DNA of 64,000 nucleotides, taken from contig NZ_JAJIWO010000001.1 in NCBI RefSeq assembly GCF_020880695.1, positions 186,001 to 250,000 on the forward strand, in the 5' to 3' direction. A model generated the notes under the pieces. It was not told where the DNA came from. It worked only from the letters and a program-made list of their open reading frames with translations, and did no database searches. Made by a program: the position numbers and the translations under genes. Source of the DNA: Mucilaginibacter sp. UR6-11. Its GTDB lineage: Bacteria > Bacteroidota > Bacteroidia > Sphingobacteriales > Sphingobacteriaceae. Numbering within the stretch: the stretch's first letter is position 1; each line of letters begins with the position of its first letter. Positions 28,498 to 36,132 of the stretch are shown here, piece by piece.

Positions 28498-29388
28498 TTA
28501 TTGGGTATAAATGCCGTTTTCAATATCGGCAAGCAGAGTGGAGTGAGTTGGGTGCCAGTCCAAATGTTCCTGCGTCCACCTACTCGAGGCCGGGCAGTCA
28601 ATTGCTGCCATATGCGCGAACCAGCCAAAATGTTCAGCGGCTGCTTCAGGCGCTATCGATACTACCGGAATATTTAGTTGTTTACCAATGGCTTCAGCTA
28701 TGGTTTTAACCGTAATAGCTTCTTCGGCGGAACCATGAAAACGGGCGCCCGGCGTGGCGTTTTCTAAAGCCAGGCGATAGAGCTTAGCGGCATCCTGCCG
28801 GTGTACCGCATTCCAGCGGTTCTGTCCATCCCCGATATAAGCCGAGACGGCTTTTTCTTTTGCGATATTAACCAGTATTGGAATAAAACCGTGCTTATCG
28901 CCATCACCATGCACCGACGGGGATAAGCGTATTGCTGCAGCGCGGACACCCAGCGCCGCTACCGCATCTGCCGCTTGCTCTGAGGCCCGCGGCCAGGCGG
29001 GATTAAACGGCGGGACGATATCTTCTGTAGCTAACCTGCCCGGGCTGACCAACGCGGTACCGGAGGTGACGATTAAAGGGCGATCAGAACCAGCCAATAC
29101 TTCGCCGATGGTTTCGATAGCACGCTTATCTATTTCGCAAACTTCCGGGAACCGGGTAAAGTCGTGGATAAAACCGGCGTGGATAACGCCATCTGCGGCA
29201 GCAGCGGCGCTTCGCAGGCTGTGCAGGTTTTCCAGATCACCCCGATAAACTTCAGCACCTGCTGCGACCAGTTTACCGGCCGAAGCATCTGAGCGGGCCA
29301 GGCCCGTTACCTGATGACCTGCGTTAATTAATTCCTGCACGATAGCCGTGCCGATGAAGCCAGTGGCTCCGGTAACAAATACTTTCAT
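28498..29388 (-). CDS. NAD-dependent epimerase/dehydratase-like SDR
   Basis: The protein has 296 residues from the ATG at 29388, which starts right before the Rossmann motif VTGATGFIG; a longer frame upstream is open but adds 47 unlikely residues. It is an extended-SDR type protein: GVIHAGFIHDF, SGTALVSPG, then SPSVHGDGDKHGFI; the YxxxK motif is not apparent. It is first in the operon with the NmrA-like and AraC genes and probably reduces a carbonyl compound. Confidence 0.87.
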   Translation of the reverse strand: MKVFVTGATGFIGTAIVQELINAGHQVTGLARSDASAGKLVAAGAEVYRGDLENLHSLRSAAAAADGVIHAGFIHDFTRFPEVCEIDKRAIETIGEVLAGSDRPLIVTSGTALVSPGRLATEDIVPPFNPAWPRASEQAADAVAALGVRAAAIRLSPSVHGDGDKHGFIPILVNIAKEKAVSAYIGDGQNRWNAVHRQDAAKLYRLALENATPGARFHGSAEEAITVKTIAEAIGKQLNIPVVSIAPEAAAEHFGWFAHMAAIDCPASSRWTQEHLDWHPTHSTLLADIENGIYTQ

Positions 29389-29595
29389 AGTCTTGATCTT
29401 TGATACTACAAATGTCGTCTTCGGGAACGGGTCAGATTTAGCCAAATCTGCTTTTGATTTAGTCAAAAAAAACAGACATCTTCCGAAGAAAAAACTTAAA
29501 AGATAACGGAGCGATGTGCCTGCTATCATCCCGACGACACCTTGAAAACTACAAATTATAGCCGCTATATTCAGACAGAAATAAGTTGACGGCGC

Positions 29596-30519
29596 CTAAT
29601 TGGCTGTTGTTTTCAAGATACGCTGTAGTTGCCTGGCGCTCTTAAAGCCGCATTGGGCGGCGATATATTCAATGGTATATTCGGGATTGTTCAGCATGGT
29701 ACTGGCGTATTCCCGACGCAGGCGGGTATGGTAATCCAATATGGTTGCCCCCGTCTTTTCTTTGAAAACGCGGCTCAGGTTTCTGGGGCTCATATTAACC
29801 AGGGCTGCCAGCGTTTCAATACTATTCTCTTTGGAGAGGTTATCAATCAGGTAATCCTGGACCTCGTGCACCTGCGGGTTAATGTGATTACGGTAATCCA
29901 GGTAAATGCTTTGCTGCCTATGCATGCCGCTGCGGCGGTGGTAAACCACCAGGCCACGGGCAATCTTATGAGTGAACAAAGGCCCTTTGATGTCTTCCAT
30001 TATAGCGAGCGCCAGGTCGATGCCGGCGCTGATGCCGGCACTGGTATAGATGTTATTGCTTTTGATATATAAAATATCGCCCACCACCCTTGCTTCAGGG
30101 AAGCGCTGTTGCAGGTCCTTTACCCGGCGCCAATGGGTCGTACACTCGGTGTTCTTTAACAAGCCTGCCATACCCAAAGCAAAAGCACCGTTACAGATCG
30201 AACCAACCGTGACCCTTGCGTCTGACATATTTTTTAACCAGTTAAAGAAAGGACGCTGTGTGCCAAAGGCGATACTGGTCACGTAATCGTAATCCATACC
30301 GGGGACAAAAACGAAGTCGCCTTCCTGTAGCCTGGCTTCGCTAAAATGCCTGACCGGGCCAAAACCCAGGCCGGAAGTGGAAACAGGAGCTTCGGAAAAC
30401 GCGTAAAACTCCATATCCGCTTCAAAACCATAGAATTTAGCTTCCGTAAAAACCTGTACCGGGCCGGCCAGGTCCAGCAGCTCGACCGACGGCGGGATAA
30501 TAAACGCTATCTTTTTCAT
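29596..30519 (-). CDS. GlxA-type regulator (DJ-1/PfpI domain plus AraC domain)
   Basis: The protein has 307 residues. Residues 1-170 are a DJ-1/PfpI-like domain with the nucleophile-elbow Cys in GSICNGAFALG; residues about 210-307 hold the AraC-type helix-turn-helix pair (IETLAALVNMSPRNLSRVFKEKTG and IEYIAAQCGFKSARQLQRILK). Proteins of this kind sense small metabolites. It is last in a minus-strand operon, 5 bp after a membrane-protein gene, and shares its DJ-1 domain type with the first gene of that operon. Confidence 0.92.
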   Translation of the reverse strand: MKKIAFIIPPSVELLDLAGPVQVFTEAKFYGFEADMEFYAFSEAPVSTSGLGFGPVRHFSEARLQEGDFVFVPGMDYDYVTSIAFGTQRPFFNWLKNMSDARVTVGSICNGAFALGMAGLLKNTECTTHWRRVKDLQQRFPEARVVGDILYIKSNNIYTSAGISAGIDLALAIMEDIKGPLFTHKIARGLVVYHRRSGMHRQQSIYLDYRNHINPQVHEVQDYLIDNLSKENSIETLAALVNMSPRNLSRVFKEKTGATILDYHTRLRREYASTMLNNPEYTIEYIAAQCGFKSARQLQRILKTTAN

Positions 30520-30524
30520 TCAGT

Positions 30525-30917
30525 CTAAAGGTAGGATATCCGCCCGTAATTCAGAATCAGTAAATAAAAGCCTATCGCAAAATCAACGGCCAGGCAGAAC
30601 AGGTTGTAATGCGGCGGCAACAATTTGGAGAAGGCCCATAAACCAAATACCAGGTCCCAGGCGCCATGCAGGAAATACCCAGCAGCCAACAGCAGTAAAC
30701 TATGTTTGGTGCCGAAATAAGCGATCAGCAAAAAGATCAGGGCCTGAACGGCGCTGGCCACTGCAGTAATGCTATCTGTCCAGGTAAAGCCGACATAAAG
30801 AAAACCGATAGCGCACAGGACCAGACCATAAATCAAATGTTCGTCTAAAAACCGAAGCAGCCGCACCAGCACAATGGTCGCCAGGCCAGTTAACAGGCCG
30901 ATAATCAGTCCGCTCAT
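30525..30917 (-). CDS. Small integral membrane protein, DUF6010-like
   Basis: The protein has 130 residues and about four membrane helices. The segment YFLHGAWDLVFG carries the HGxWD pattern that I associate with DUF6010; that name is tentative. Its start overlaps the end of the DUF2147 gene by 4 bp, so the two are translationally coupled. Confidence 0.7.
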   Translation of the reverse strand: MSGLIIGLLTGLATIVLVRLLRFLDEHLIYGLVLCAIGFLYVGFTWTDSITAVASAVQALIFLLIAYFGTKHSLLLLAAGYFLHGAWDLVFGLWAFSKLLPPHYNLFCLAVDFAIGFYLLILNYGRISYL

Positions 30918-31318
30918 GACCTGATGCGTTTAAAGTACTCGGTTCGGCCAAACAGCGAAATCCCGATATATCCGCGTACTTTGAGCACTTCGCCGTTCAG
31001 GTTCATTTTACAATCATAGGTCTTGCCGTCTTCCGGGTCATACACCTTACCCGAAGTATAAGTGCCGTCTTTATAGATAAAGCCGCTAAAAAGATCGATA
31101 CCCAAAACCTCCCTTTTTTTTAATGCCTCATTTGGGTTTTTGATGTCTTTGCGCGGGTTGGCGACCCAAACGGACCTGCCGAAATATTGGCCGCCTTTTT
31201 TATAGATCTCAATTTTCGCGTCTTTCTTTGGCGACCAATACAGGCCCGTGATCTGGTCGCCCTGGGCGAATGTGCGCAGTGATACCAGCAGGCACAGTAC
31301 AAATACTATTTTTTTCAT
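30914..31318 (-). CDS. DUF2147-family secreted protein
   Basis: The protein has 134 residues with a signal peptide (about 1-19, ending TFAQ). The mature part starts ITGLYWSPKKDAKIEIYKKGGQYFGRSVW and contains GKVYDPEDGKTYDCKMNLNGEVLKVRGYIG, which is the DUF2147 pattern. These are small periplasmic or surface beta-proteins of unknown role. Both ends overlap neighbours by 4 bp. Confidence 0.85.
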   Translation of the reverse strand: MKKIVFVLCLLVSLRTFAQGDQITGLYWSPKKDAKIEIYKKGGQYFGRSVWVANPRKDIKNPNEALKKREVLGIDLFSGFIYKDGTYTSGKVYDPEDGKTYDCKMNLNGEVLKVRGYIGISLFGRTEYFKRIRS

Positions 31319-31665
31319 TGGAGTTTAGCTATATAAAACAATTTCCTAAAGGCGAAATGAAAGATCTCGGTATCGCCATTCCGTACCGGGTAGGTATGGA
31401 TAAATGACCAACCTTCGCGTCCCATAAAATTCATAGCATCAATAATGGTATTGAATTTTTTGACTGCACCTTCCCTATCCCTTAACCGGGAATCATTCCA
31501 GAATTTCTTTTCCTGGCCAAAATCGATATCGATGGTGACTTTGTTGCTTAATATGCGCGGCACGGCTATAAGCTGGCAAAATTGTTCAATTTTAACCGAA
31601 TCAGTCTGTGCATAAGCCTGCAACATCCCCGGTGTTAAGATTATCAGAAAGAATAGCTTTTTCAT
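31315..31665 (-). CDS. Secreted hypothetical protein
   Basis: The protein has 116 residues with a signal peptide (about 1-19, ending AYAQ). The mature part has a strand pattern around NKVTIDIDFGQEKKF and WSFIHTYPVRNGDTEIFHFAFRKL. I do not recognise a family beyond a general resemblance to small Bacteroidota exported proteins. It is second in the operon and overlaps the DUF2147 gene by 4 bp. Confidence 0.75.
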   Translation of the reverse strand: MKKLFFLIILTPGMLQAYAQTDSVKIEQFCQLIAVPRILSNKVTIDIDFGQEKKFWNDSRLRDREGAVKKFNTIIDAMNFMGREGWSFIHTYPVRNGDTEIFHFAFRKLFYIAKLQ

Positions 31666-31695
31666 GATGTTTAATTATTTTGAATATGTTAAGGT

Positions 31696-32871
31696 TTAGT
31701 TGTAATCCAGCATCAGCTTGACCACCGTCTGGAAATTCTGCCCATATTGCTGTTTGATCCTGGCCAGGCAGGCATCGATAGTATACTGTTCGTCAGTATA
31801 TCGGATAACAGGGGTATTCGGGTAATTAGAGCTGATAAAAGCCTCAATGCCGGGTAGCAACACGTGCAGTTCATCCAGCTTTCCGGCTGTTTTGCCACCG
31901 GTACAGATTACGCTGACGCCGTATCGGGTGTGGATAATGGTGTCCGCCGGGGTGACACACTGAAACGACTTGGGAAACGAGCGGCCATACGTATCCAGCA
32001 CGCTCACCATGTCCAGCTCGCTGACGCCGTCTTGTAAAACCAGGCCCAGCCGGCGACTTTTCCGGCCGATGACTTTACCGGCAATGGTGAGCATATTGCC
32101 GAATTTAATGGCTTTGCTTTGGTGCGTATTTGTTAATACCGCATGTGGATAGCGGATACCGGCGGCTACCGATTGCATGGCTTGGCTGCCCAATAAATCA
32201 TTGATGACCATCAGACTGCCTTCGACCGCATTGGATACGCCAGCGGTGCTATACAGATTGCCGCTATGGGCAACATTGACATCTTTTATCCAAATTGGCT
32301 TGCTGAAATGAGTTTTAAGTGCTCCCAGGTCGGACGCGTGACAGGTGATCGGCTTGCCGTCAAAAAGCCCGGTAGCAGCGGCTGTAGCAGCGCCATCGCA
32401 AACCGCCATTAATTTGGTCTCAGGGGAAAAATGATTTTTAATAAAGGAAATGACAACGGGGTCCTGTTTTTCGTCACGGATGGACAGGGCCGGGATAACG
32501 ATGACATCGGCAGTTAATTTCAGGGAATCTGCTTCCCTGAAGGTCAGTTGTGGCAAAATGAACAGGTTTCTTTTGATAGTTACCGGCGCTTTTTCTTTGG
32601 CAACGATATATACATTTAATCGGCCGGTTTTTTGAAACAGGTAATAAGGGGCCAGCATGTCGAACATTTCGGTCACCTTGTTATCAGCAATGATAAATAC
32701 AGTTTTCTTGGCTGCATCATAAACCGGCTGCTTCCATTCAATGCGGTTATCACCGGCATAGGGTGGCAATTGTCCGAACGCAAAGAGTGGTTGCAGCAGC
32801 AGGGCGAGCGCGCCACCGGCCACGATAACGATAGAAAGGGAAATCAATAATACTTTCTTAAACTTTTTCAT
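31696..32871 (-). CDS. Membrane-anchored tandem DJ-1/PfpI-like protein
   Basis: The protein has 391 residues from the ATG at 32871; 43 more codons are open upstream but look non-coding. One N-terminal helix (about residues 6-26) anchors it, with the rest outside the cytoplasm. Residues about 45-215 form a DJ-1/PfpI-like domain with a Cys in AVCDGAATAAATGLF; residues about 250-380 look like a second, degenerate copy (LGLVLQDGVSELDMVSVLDTYG) without a clear elbow Cys. It is first in a five-gene operon that ends in the GlxA-type regulator. Confidence 0.82.
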   Translation of the reverse strand: MKKFKKVLLISLSIVIVAGGALALLLQPLFAFGQLPPYAGDNRIEWKQPVYDAAKKTVFIIADNKVTEMFDMLAPYYLFQKTGRLNVYIVAKEKAPVTIKRNLFILPQLTFREADSLKLTADVIVIPALSIRDEKQDPVVISFIKNHFSPETKLMAVCDGAATAAATGLFDGKPITCHASDLGALKTHFSKPIWIKDVNVAHSGNLYSTAGVSNAVEGSLMVINDLLGSQAMQSVAAGIRYPHAVLTNTHQSKAIKFGNMLTIAGKVIGRKSRRLGLVLQDGVSELDMVSVLDTYGRSFPKSFQCVTPADTIIHTRYGVSVICTGGKTAGKLDELHVLLPGIEAFISSNYPNTPVIRYTDEQYTIDACLARIKQQYGQNFQTVVKLMLDYN

Positions 32872-33335
32872 CTTTTGTTGAGAATTAATAGTACAAAGAT
32901 GCCGTGAACCGGCTATCCCGTTTAGACAAGAAGGTGTCAGATACGGACAGAAGAAGTCTGATTTAAATCGACGCCCGAATGAACGATGGCGCTCTTGCAA
33001 TATTTCAGATTAACAAGAAGTATGTGGGAAAAAAATCGGGTTTATTTTCGAATTATTTTAGAATGTATTTACGTCAACCGCTGCTGAGTGTTCCATCAAA
33101 ACGGCCAATACATACGAAAAGGCGACATCGTAGCTCTTCAGCAGATATGCCCGGATAAAAACAGAGTGATTGGATCATATTTCCCCGCTCCGGTAATTTC
33201 TCTTTCAATTACTTACTTAGGCATTAATTAATATTTGTTAAAGTGATAGGAATTAATTTGTTTCTAAGGTAACATACGCACTCTTCCTTTTTTAACAGGT
33301 CGGAAATACTATTTTATCAATTAGCCTTGACAATT
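32872..33335. other. Intergenic region, 464 bp
   Basis: This lies upstream of the DJ-1 operon and downstream of hypC. No gene is supported; it is AT-rich near hypC. No promoter matching the Bacteroidota consensus was found. Confidence 0.5.
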
Positions 33336-33587
33336 TTATCCTATTTTCAACTCCTCCACTTCGCCCATGTCTTTCAAATAACTGAATACTTTTATAGCCT
33401 CTTCTTCATCCACTTTGCCGATAGCAACGCCTACATGCACCAATACATAATCGCCAATTTGTGCGTCGGGCACCATGCATAAGTTTATTTCCTTTTGGAT
33501 ACCACCAAACGACACTTTGGCTGTACGGAAAACATCATCAAGTTGGGCGGTTATTTCAATAATTTTACCGGGGATAGCGAGACACAT
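33336..33587 (-). CDS. hypC: Hydrogenase maturation chaperone HypC
   Basis: The protein has 83 residues and begins MCLAIPGK; Cys2 is the conserved residue that binds the Fe(CN)2CO precursor and the large subunit. HypC works with HypD in building and delivering the iron part of the [NiFe] site in the cytoplasm. It is the last gene of the minus-strand hypA-hypB-hypC group, 30 bp after hypB. Confidence 0.96.
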   Translation of the reverse strand: MCLAIPGKIIEITAQLDDVFRTAKVSFGGIQKEINLCMVPDAQIGDYVLVHVGVAIGKVDEEEAIKVFSYLKDMGEVEELKIG

Positions 33588-33617
33588 ATTGTTATAATTA
33601 AAATAGTCAAAAATTAA

Positions 33618-34439
33618 TCAGGTCGTTTCGGGCAACAATACCTTTGATTTGAGCCAGTTGTACCAAACTTGCAATCCTTCACCTGTGGTACAGCTAACCT
33701 CTATTATCTCTAGATGATGGTTTATCTTTTTAGCGTTTGCTTTTACTTTTTCAATATCAAACGGAACATAGGGTAACAGATCGGTTTTGTTAATAATACA
33801 GAGGGTCGAAGAATGAAACATGTCGGGATACTTCAGGGGTTTGTCATCACCCTCGGTAACGCTAATAATAACAATACGTTCTTTTTCGCCCAGGTCGAAC
33901 ATAGCCGGGCAAACTAAATTGCCAACATTCTCGATCAACAATACTGAGTTTTCTTTGGGTTTAAGGCCTTGCAGCGCGTGGAGAATCATATGCGCGTCCA
34001 AATGACACCCTTTGCCGGTATTTATTTGTGTAACATCTGTACCGGTTGCCTGTATACGATCGGCATCATTCGTCGTTTGCTGATCGCCTTCTATCACGGC
34101 AAAATCCAGCTGGCCTTTCAGATCAGTCAGCGTTCTTTCCAATAAGGAGGTTTTGCCTGAGCCGGGCGAGCTTACGAGGTTCAACGCCAATATATTCTTT
34201 GCATCAAAATAGCCCCGATTGCGTTGCGCCAATAAATTGTTTTGTAATAACACATCCTGCTCTACCTCTATAATTGTTTTTGAGTGGTTATGAACATGGT
34301 CATGGCTGTCAAAGTGGCTATGCGCATGATCGTGGCCCGCAGCAAAAACATGTTTATGATCATGCTCCGCCTGTTGATCTTTGTCCAATAAACGAAATGT
34401 AGTTTTGCCGCCTGAATCGCAGCCGCATGTTGCACACAT
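33618..34439 (-). CDS. hypB: Hydrogenase nickel incorporation GTPase HypB
   Basis: The protein has 273 residues. The N-terminus MCATCGC is the high-affinity nickel motif; residues 26-52 form a histidine-rich stretch (HDHKH, HDHAHSHFDSHDHVHNH) for nickel storage. The GTPase part has the P-loop SSPGSGKTS (90-98), the metal site in ENVGNLVCPAMFDLGE and the NKTDL guanine motif. It delivers nickel to the large subunit together with HypA. It lies 27 bp after hypA. Confidence 0.97.
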   Translation of the reverse strand: MCATCGCDSGGKTTFRLLDKDQQAEHDHKHVFAAGHDHAHSHFDSHDHVHNHSKTIIEVEQDVLLQNNLLAQRNRGYFDAKNILALNLVSSPGSGKTSLLERTLTDLKGQLDFAVIEGDQQTTNDADRIQATGTDVTQINTGKGCHLDAHMILHALQGLKPKENSVLLIENVGNLVCPAMFDLGEKERIVIISVTEGDDKPLKYPDMFHSSTLCIINKTDLLPYVPFDIEKVKANAKKINHHLEIIEVSCTTGEGLQVWYNWLKSKVLLPETT

Positions 34440-34466
34440 AATTATGATTTTTAATGTTTAATTTTT

Positions 34467-34808
34467 TTACGAAACCAATAAACTTTTTACTCTAAGTTCT
34501 TTTCCCTGTATAATATCCAATAAATGCTCGCCGCAAATGGGGCAGGCATCCTCATATTTTTCAATAGCAAATTCCGCATCACAATCAAGGCACCTCGCTT
34601 TGCCAGCTATCTGGTTTATTTTTTTAACTGCATATTCCAGCATTGTTTGCCGGACGCCCTGTTTCCAGGCAAACTCCAACGCCTCTGTTTCAATTCCGCT
34701 TAAAGTGCCAATGTCCAGTTCTACCTCATCAATTATAGTTGCATCAGCGGCCTTCGCCTGGCGCTCGGCAATTTCAATAATGCCCATCACAATAGAAAGC
34801 TCATGCAT
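34467..34808 (-). CDS. hypA: Hydrogenase nickel metallochaperone HypA
   Basis: The protein has 113 residues and begins MHELSIV, with the nickel ligand His2. The zinc site is formed by two pairs, CLDC and CPIC, in the C-terminal half. It hands nickel to the hydrogenase large subunit with HypB. It is first in the minus-strand hyp operon and divergent from the structural genes. Confidence 0.96.
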   Translation of the reverse strand: MHELSIVMGIIEIAERQAKAADATIIDEVELDIGTLSGIETEALEFAWKQGVRQTMLEYAVKKINQIAGKARCLDCDAEFAIEKYEDACPICGEHLLDIIQGKELRVKSLLVS

Positions 34809-34844
34809 GGTATATCATCTTTTCGGTTTTGGAATATTTATCTC

Positions 34845-34852
34845 CAAAATTA
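34845..34852 (-). promoter_or_regulatory. Candidate -7 element of hypA
   Basis: TAATTTTG on the minus strand matches TAnnTTTG. The nearest TTG upstream is 26 nt away, too far for a normal -33 element, so this promoter may need an activator. Transcription would start near 34840, placing the CRP-type site about 41 bp upstream. Confidence 0.4.
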
Positions 34853-34872
34853 TCCTGATTAATACGATAAGT

Positions 34873-34890
34873 ATGTGACAACTATCACAT
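34873..34890. promoter_or_regulatory. CRP-type binding site between hypA and the hydrogenase genes
   Basis: ATGTGA-N6-TCACAT is a perfect inverted repeat that contains the full CRP consensus TGTGA-N6-TCACA. It lies in the 163-bp divergent promoter region, about 64 bp before hypA and 81 bp before the small-subunit gene, and could act on both. A Crp/Fnr-family protein is the likely binder; the one encoded at 15583-16164 is not shown to be it. Confidence 0.75.
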
Positions 34891-34911
34891 TATAAAATGA
34901 TGTAAATTAAG

Positions 34912-34940
34912 CTTGCATCGCATCCATCTAAATAAATTTG
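34912..34940 (+). promoter_or_regulatory. Candidate promoter of the hydrogenase structural operon
   Basis: TTG at 34913-34915 and TAAATTTG at 34933-34940 are 17 nt apart, which fits the looser Bacteroidota form TTG-N17-23-TAnnTTTG. Transcription would start near 34947, putting the CRP-type site centre about 65 bp upstream. Confidence 0.5.
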
Positions 34941-34971
34941 GGTATAAATAGCCATTAACAAAAAAATAGCC

Positions 34972-36105
34972 ATGATGAATAATGATATTATGTTACCGGA
35001 ACAGCCTACTTATTATCAGGAGGTGCAAAGGAAAGGGTACTCGCGCCGCGACTTTGTAAAGTTTGTAAGTATCATGACCGCCTTTATCGGTTTGGAGCAA
35101 TCTGCCATTGGACAGGTTACAAAAGCATTGGAAACCAAGCCACGTATGCCGGTTATTTGGTTGCACTTCCAGGAATGTACGTGCTGCAGCGAAAGCTTCA
35201 TCAGGTCGTCGCACCCTATCGTAGCGGATATACTGCTGGATAAGATTTCTTTAGACTATAGCGAAACGCTGATGGCAGCCTCAGGCACACAAGCCGAAGC
35301 CGCATTGCGTAACACCATGACCAAATATAAAGGGCAGTATATTCTTTGTGTTGAAGGTAGCGTACCTATGGGTGCCGATGGTGTTTATTGTATGATAGGC
35401 GGCAAAACATCGTTACAAATATTAAATGAAGTGTCAGAAGGTGCCGCTGCTATTATTGCATGGGGCAGTTGTGCAAGTAATGGCTGTGTGCAGGCGGCCA
35501 GGCCAAACCCGACACAAGCTACGCCAATACATAAATTAATAACCAATAAGCCTATTATAAAAGTACCGGGCTGCCCACCCATCGGCGAAGTTATGGCCGG
35601 GGTTATAGTACATTATTTAACCTACGGCAAAATACCAGAACTGGATAAGCTGGGCAGGCCAAAGGCATTTTACAATAAACGCGTACACGATACCTGTTAC
35701 CGTCGTCCGTTTTATGACGCGGGTTTATTTGTTGAGTCATTTGATGATGAAAATGCAAAAAAAGGATATTGTTTATATAAAATGGGTTGCAAAGGACCAT
35801 CAACTTATAACGCCTGTGGGGTTACCAAATGGAACGGGGGTACCAGCTTCCCTATCCAGTCAGGCCACCCATGCATAGGTTGCAGTGAGGCTAATTTCTG
35901 GGATAACGGAGGATTTTATGAAAGGGCATCAGCCTTTCCAGGCTTCGGGATTGAGGCCAATGCCGACGATTTGGGTAAAGTGGCACTGGGCGTTACCGGC
36001 GCCGCTTTGACTATCCACGCAATAGCCACCAATATCGGCAAATCAAACCTCATCCATGAACACCAGGTCGAAGGGATAGAAAGCGAGCACGAACTAAAAT
36101 CTTAA
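34972..36105 (+). CDS. hyaA: Uptake [NiFe]-hydrogenase small subunit, oxygen-tolerant type
   Basis: The protein has 377 residues. The twin-arginine signal (SRRDFVKFV, residues 24-32) sends the folded complex out through Tat. Proximal-cluster cysteines are 69, 71, 72 (ECTCCSES), 167, 172 (GSCASNGC) and 201 (VPGC). Cys71 and Cys172 are the two extra cysteines found in oxygen-tolerant enzymes such as E. coli Hyd-1 (Cys19 and Cys120). Distal and medial clusters are carried by HDTC, GYC, MGC, NAC and HPCIGC. A C-terminal helix (about 335-356) anchors the complex in the membrane. It heads the structural operon. Confidence 0.97.
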   Translation: MMNNDIMLPEQPTYYQEVQRKGYSRRDFVKFVSIMTAFIGLEQSAIGQVTKALETKPRMPVIWLHFQECTCCSESFIRSSHPIVADILLDKISLDYSETLMAASGTQAEAALRNTMTKYKGQYILCVEGSVPMGADGVYCMIGGKTSLQILNEVSEGAAAIIAWGSCASNGCVQAARPNPTQATPIHKLITNKPIIKVPGCPPIGEVMAGVIVHYLTYGKIPELDKLGRPKAFYNKRVHDTCYRRPFYDAGLFVESFDDENAKKGYCLYKMGCKGPSTYNACGVTKWNGGTSFPIQSGHPCIGCSEANFWDNGGFYERASAFPGFGIEANADDLGKVALGVTGAALTIHAIATNIGKSNLIHEHQVEGIESEHELKS

Positions 36106-36132
36106 CTAAACTCACCGCGTAAATTTATAACC

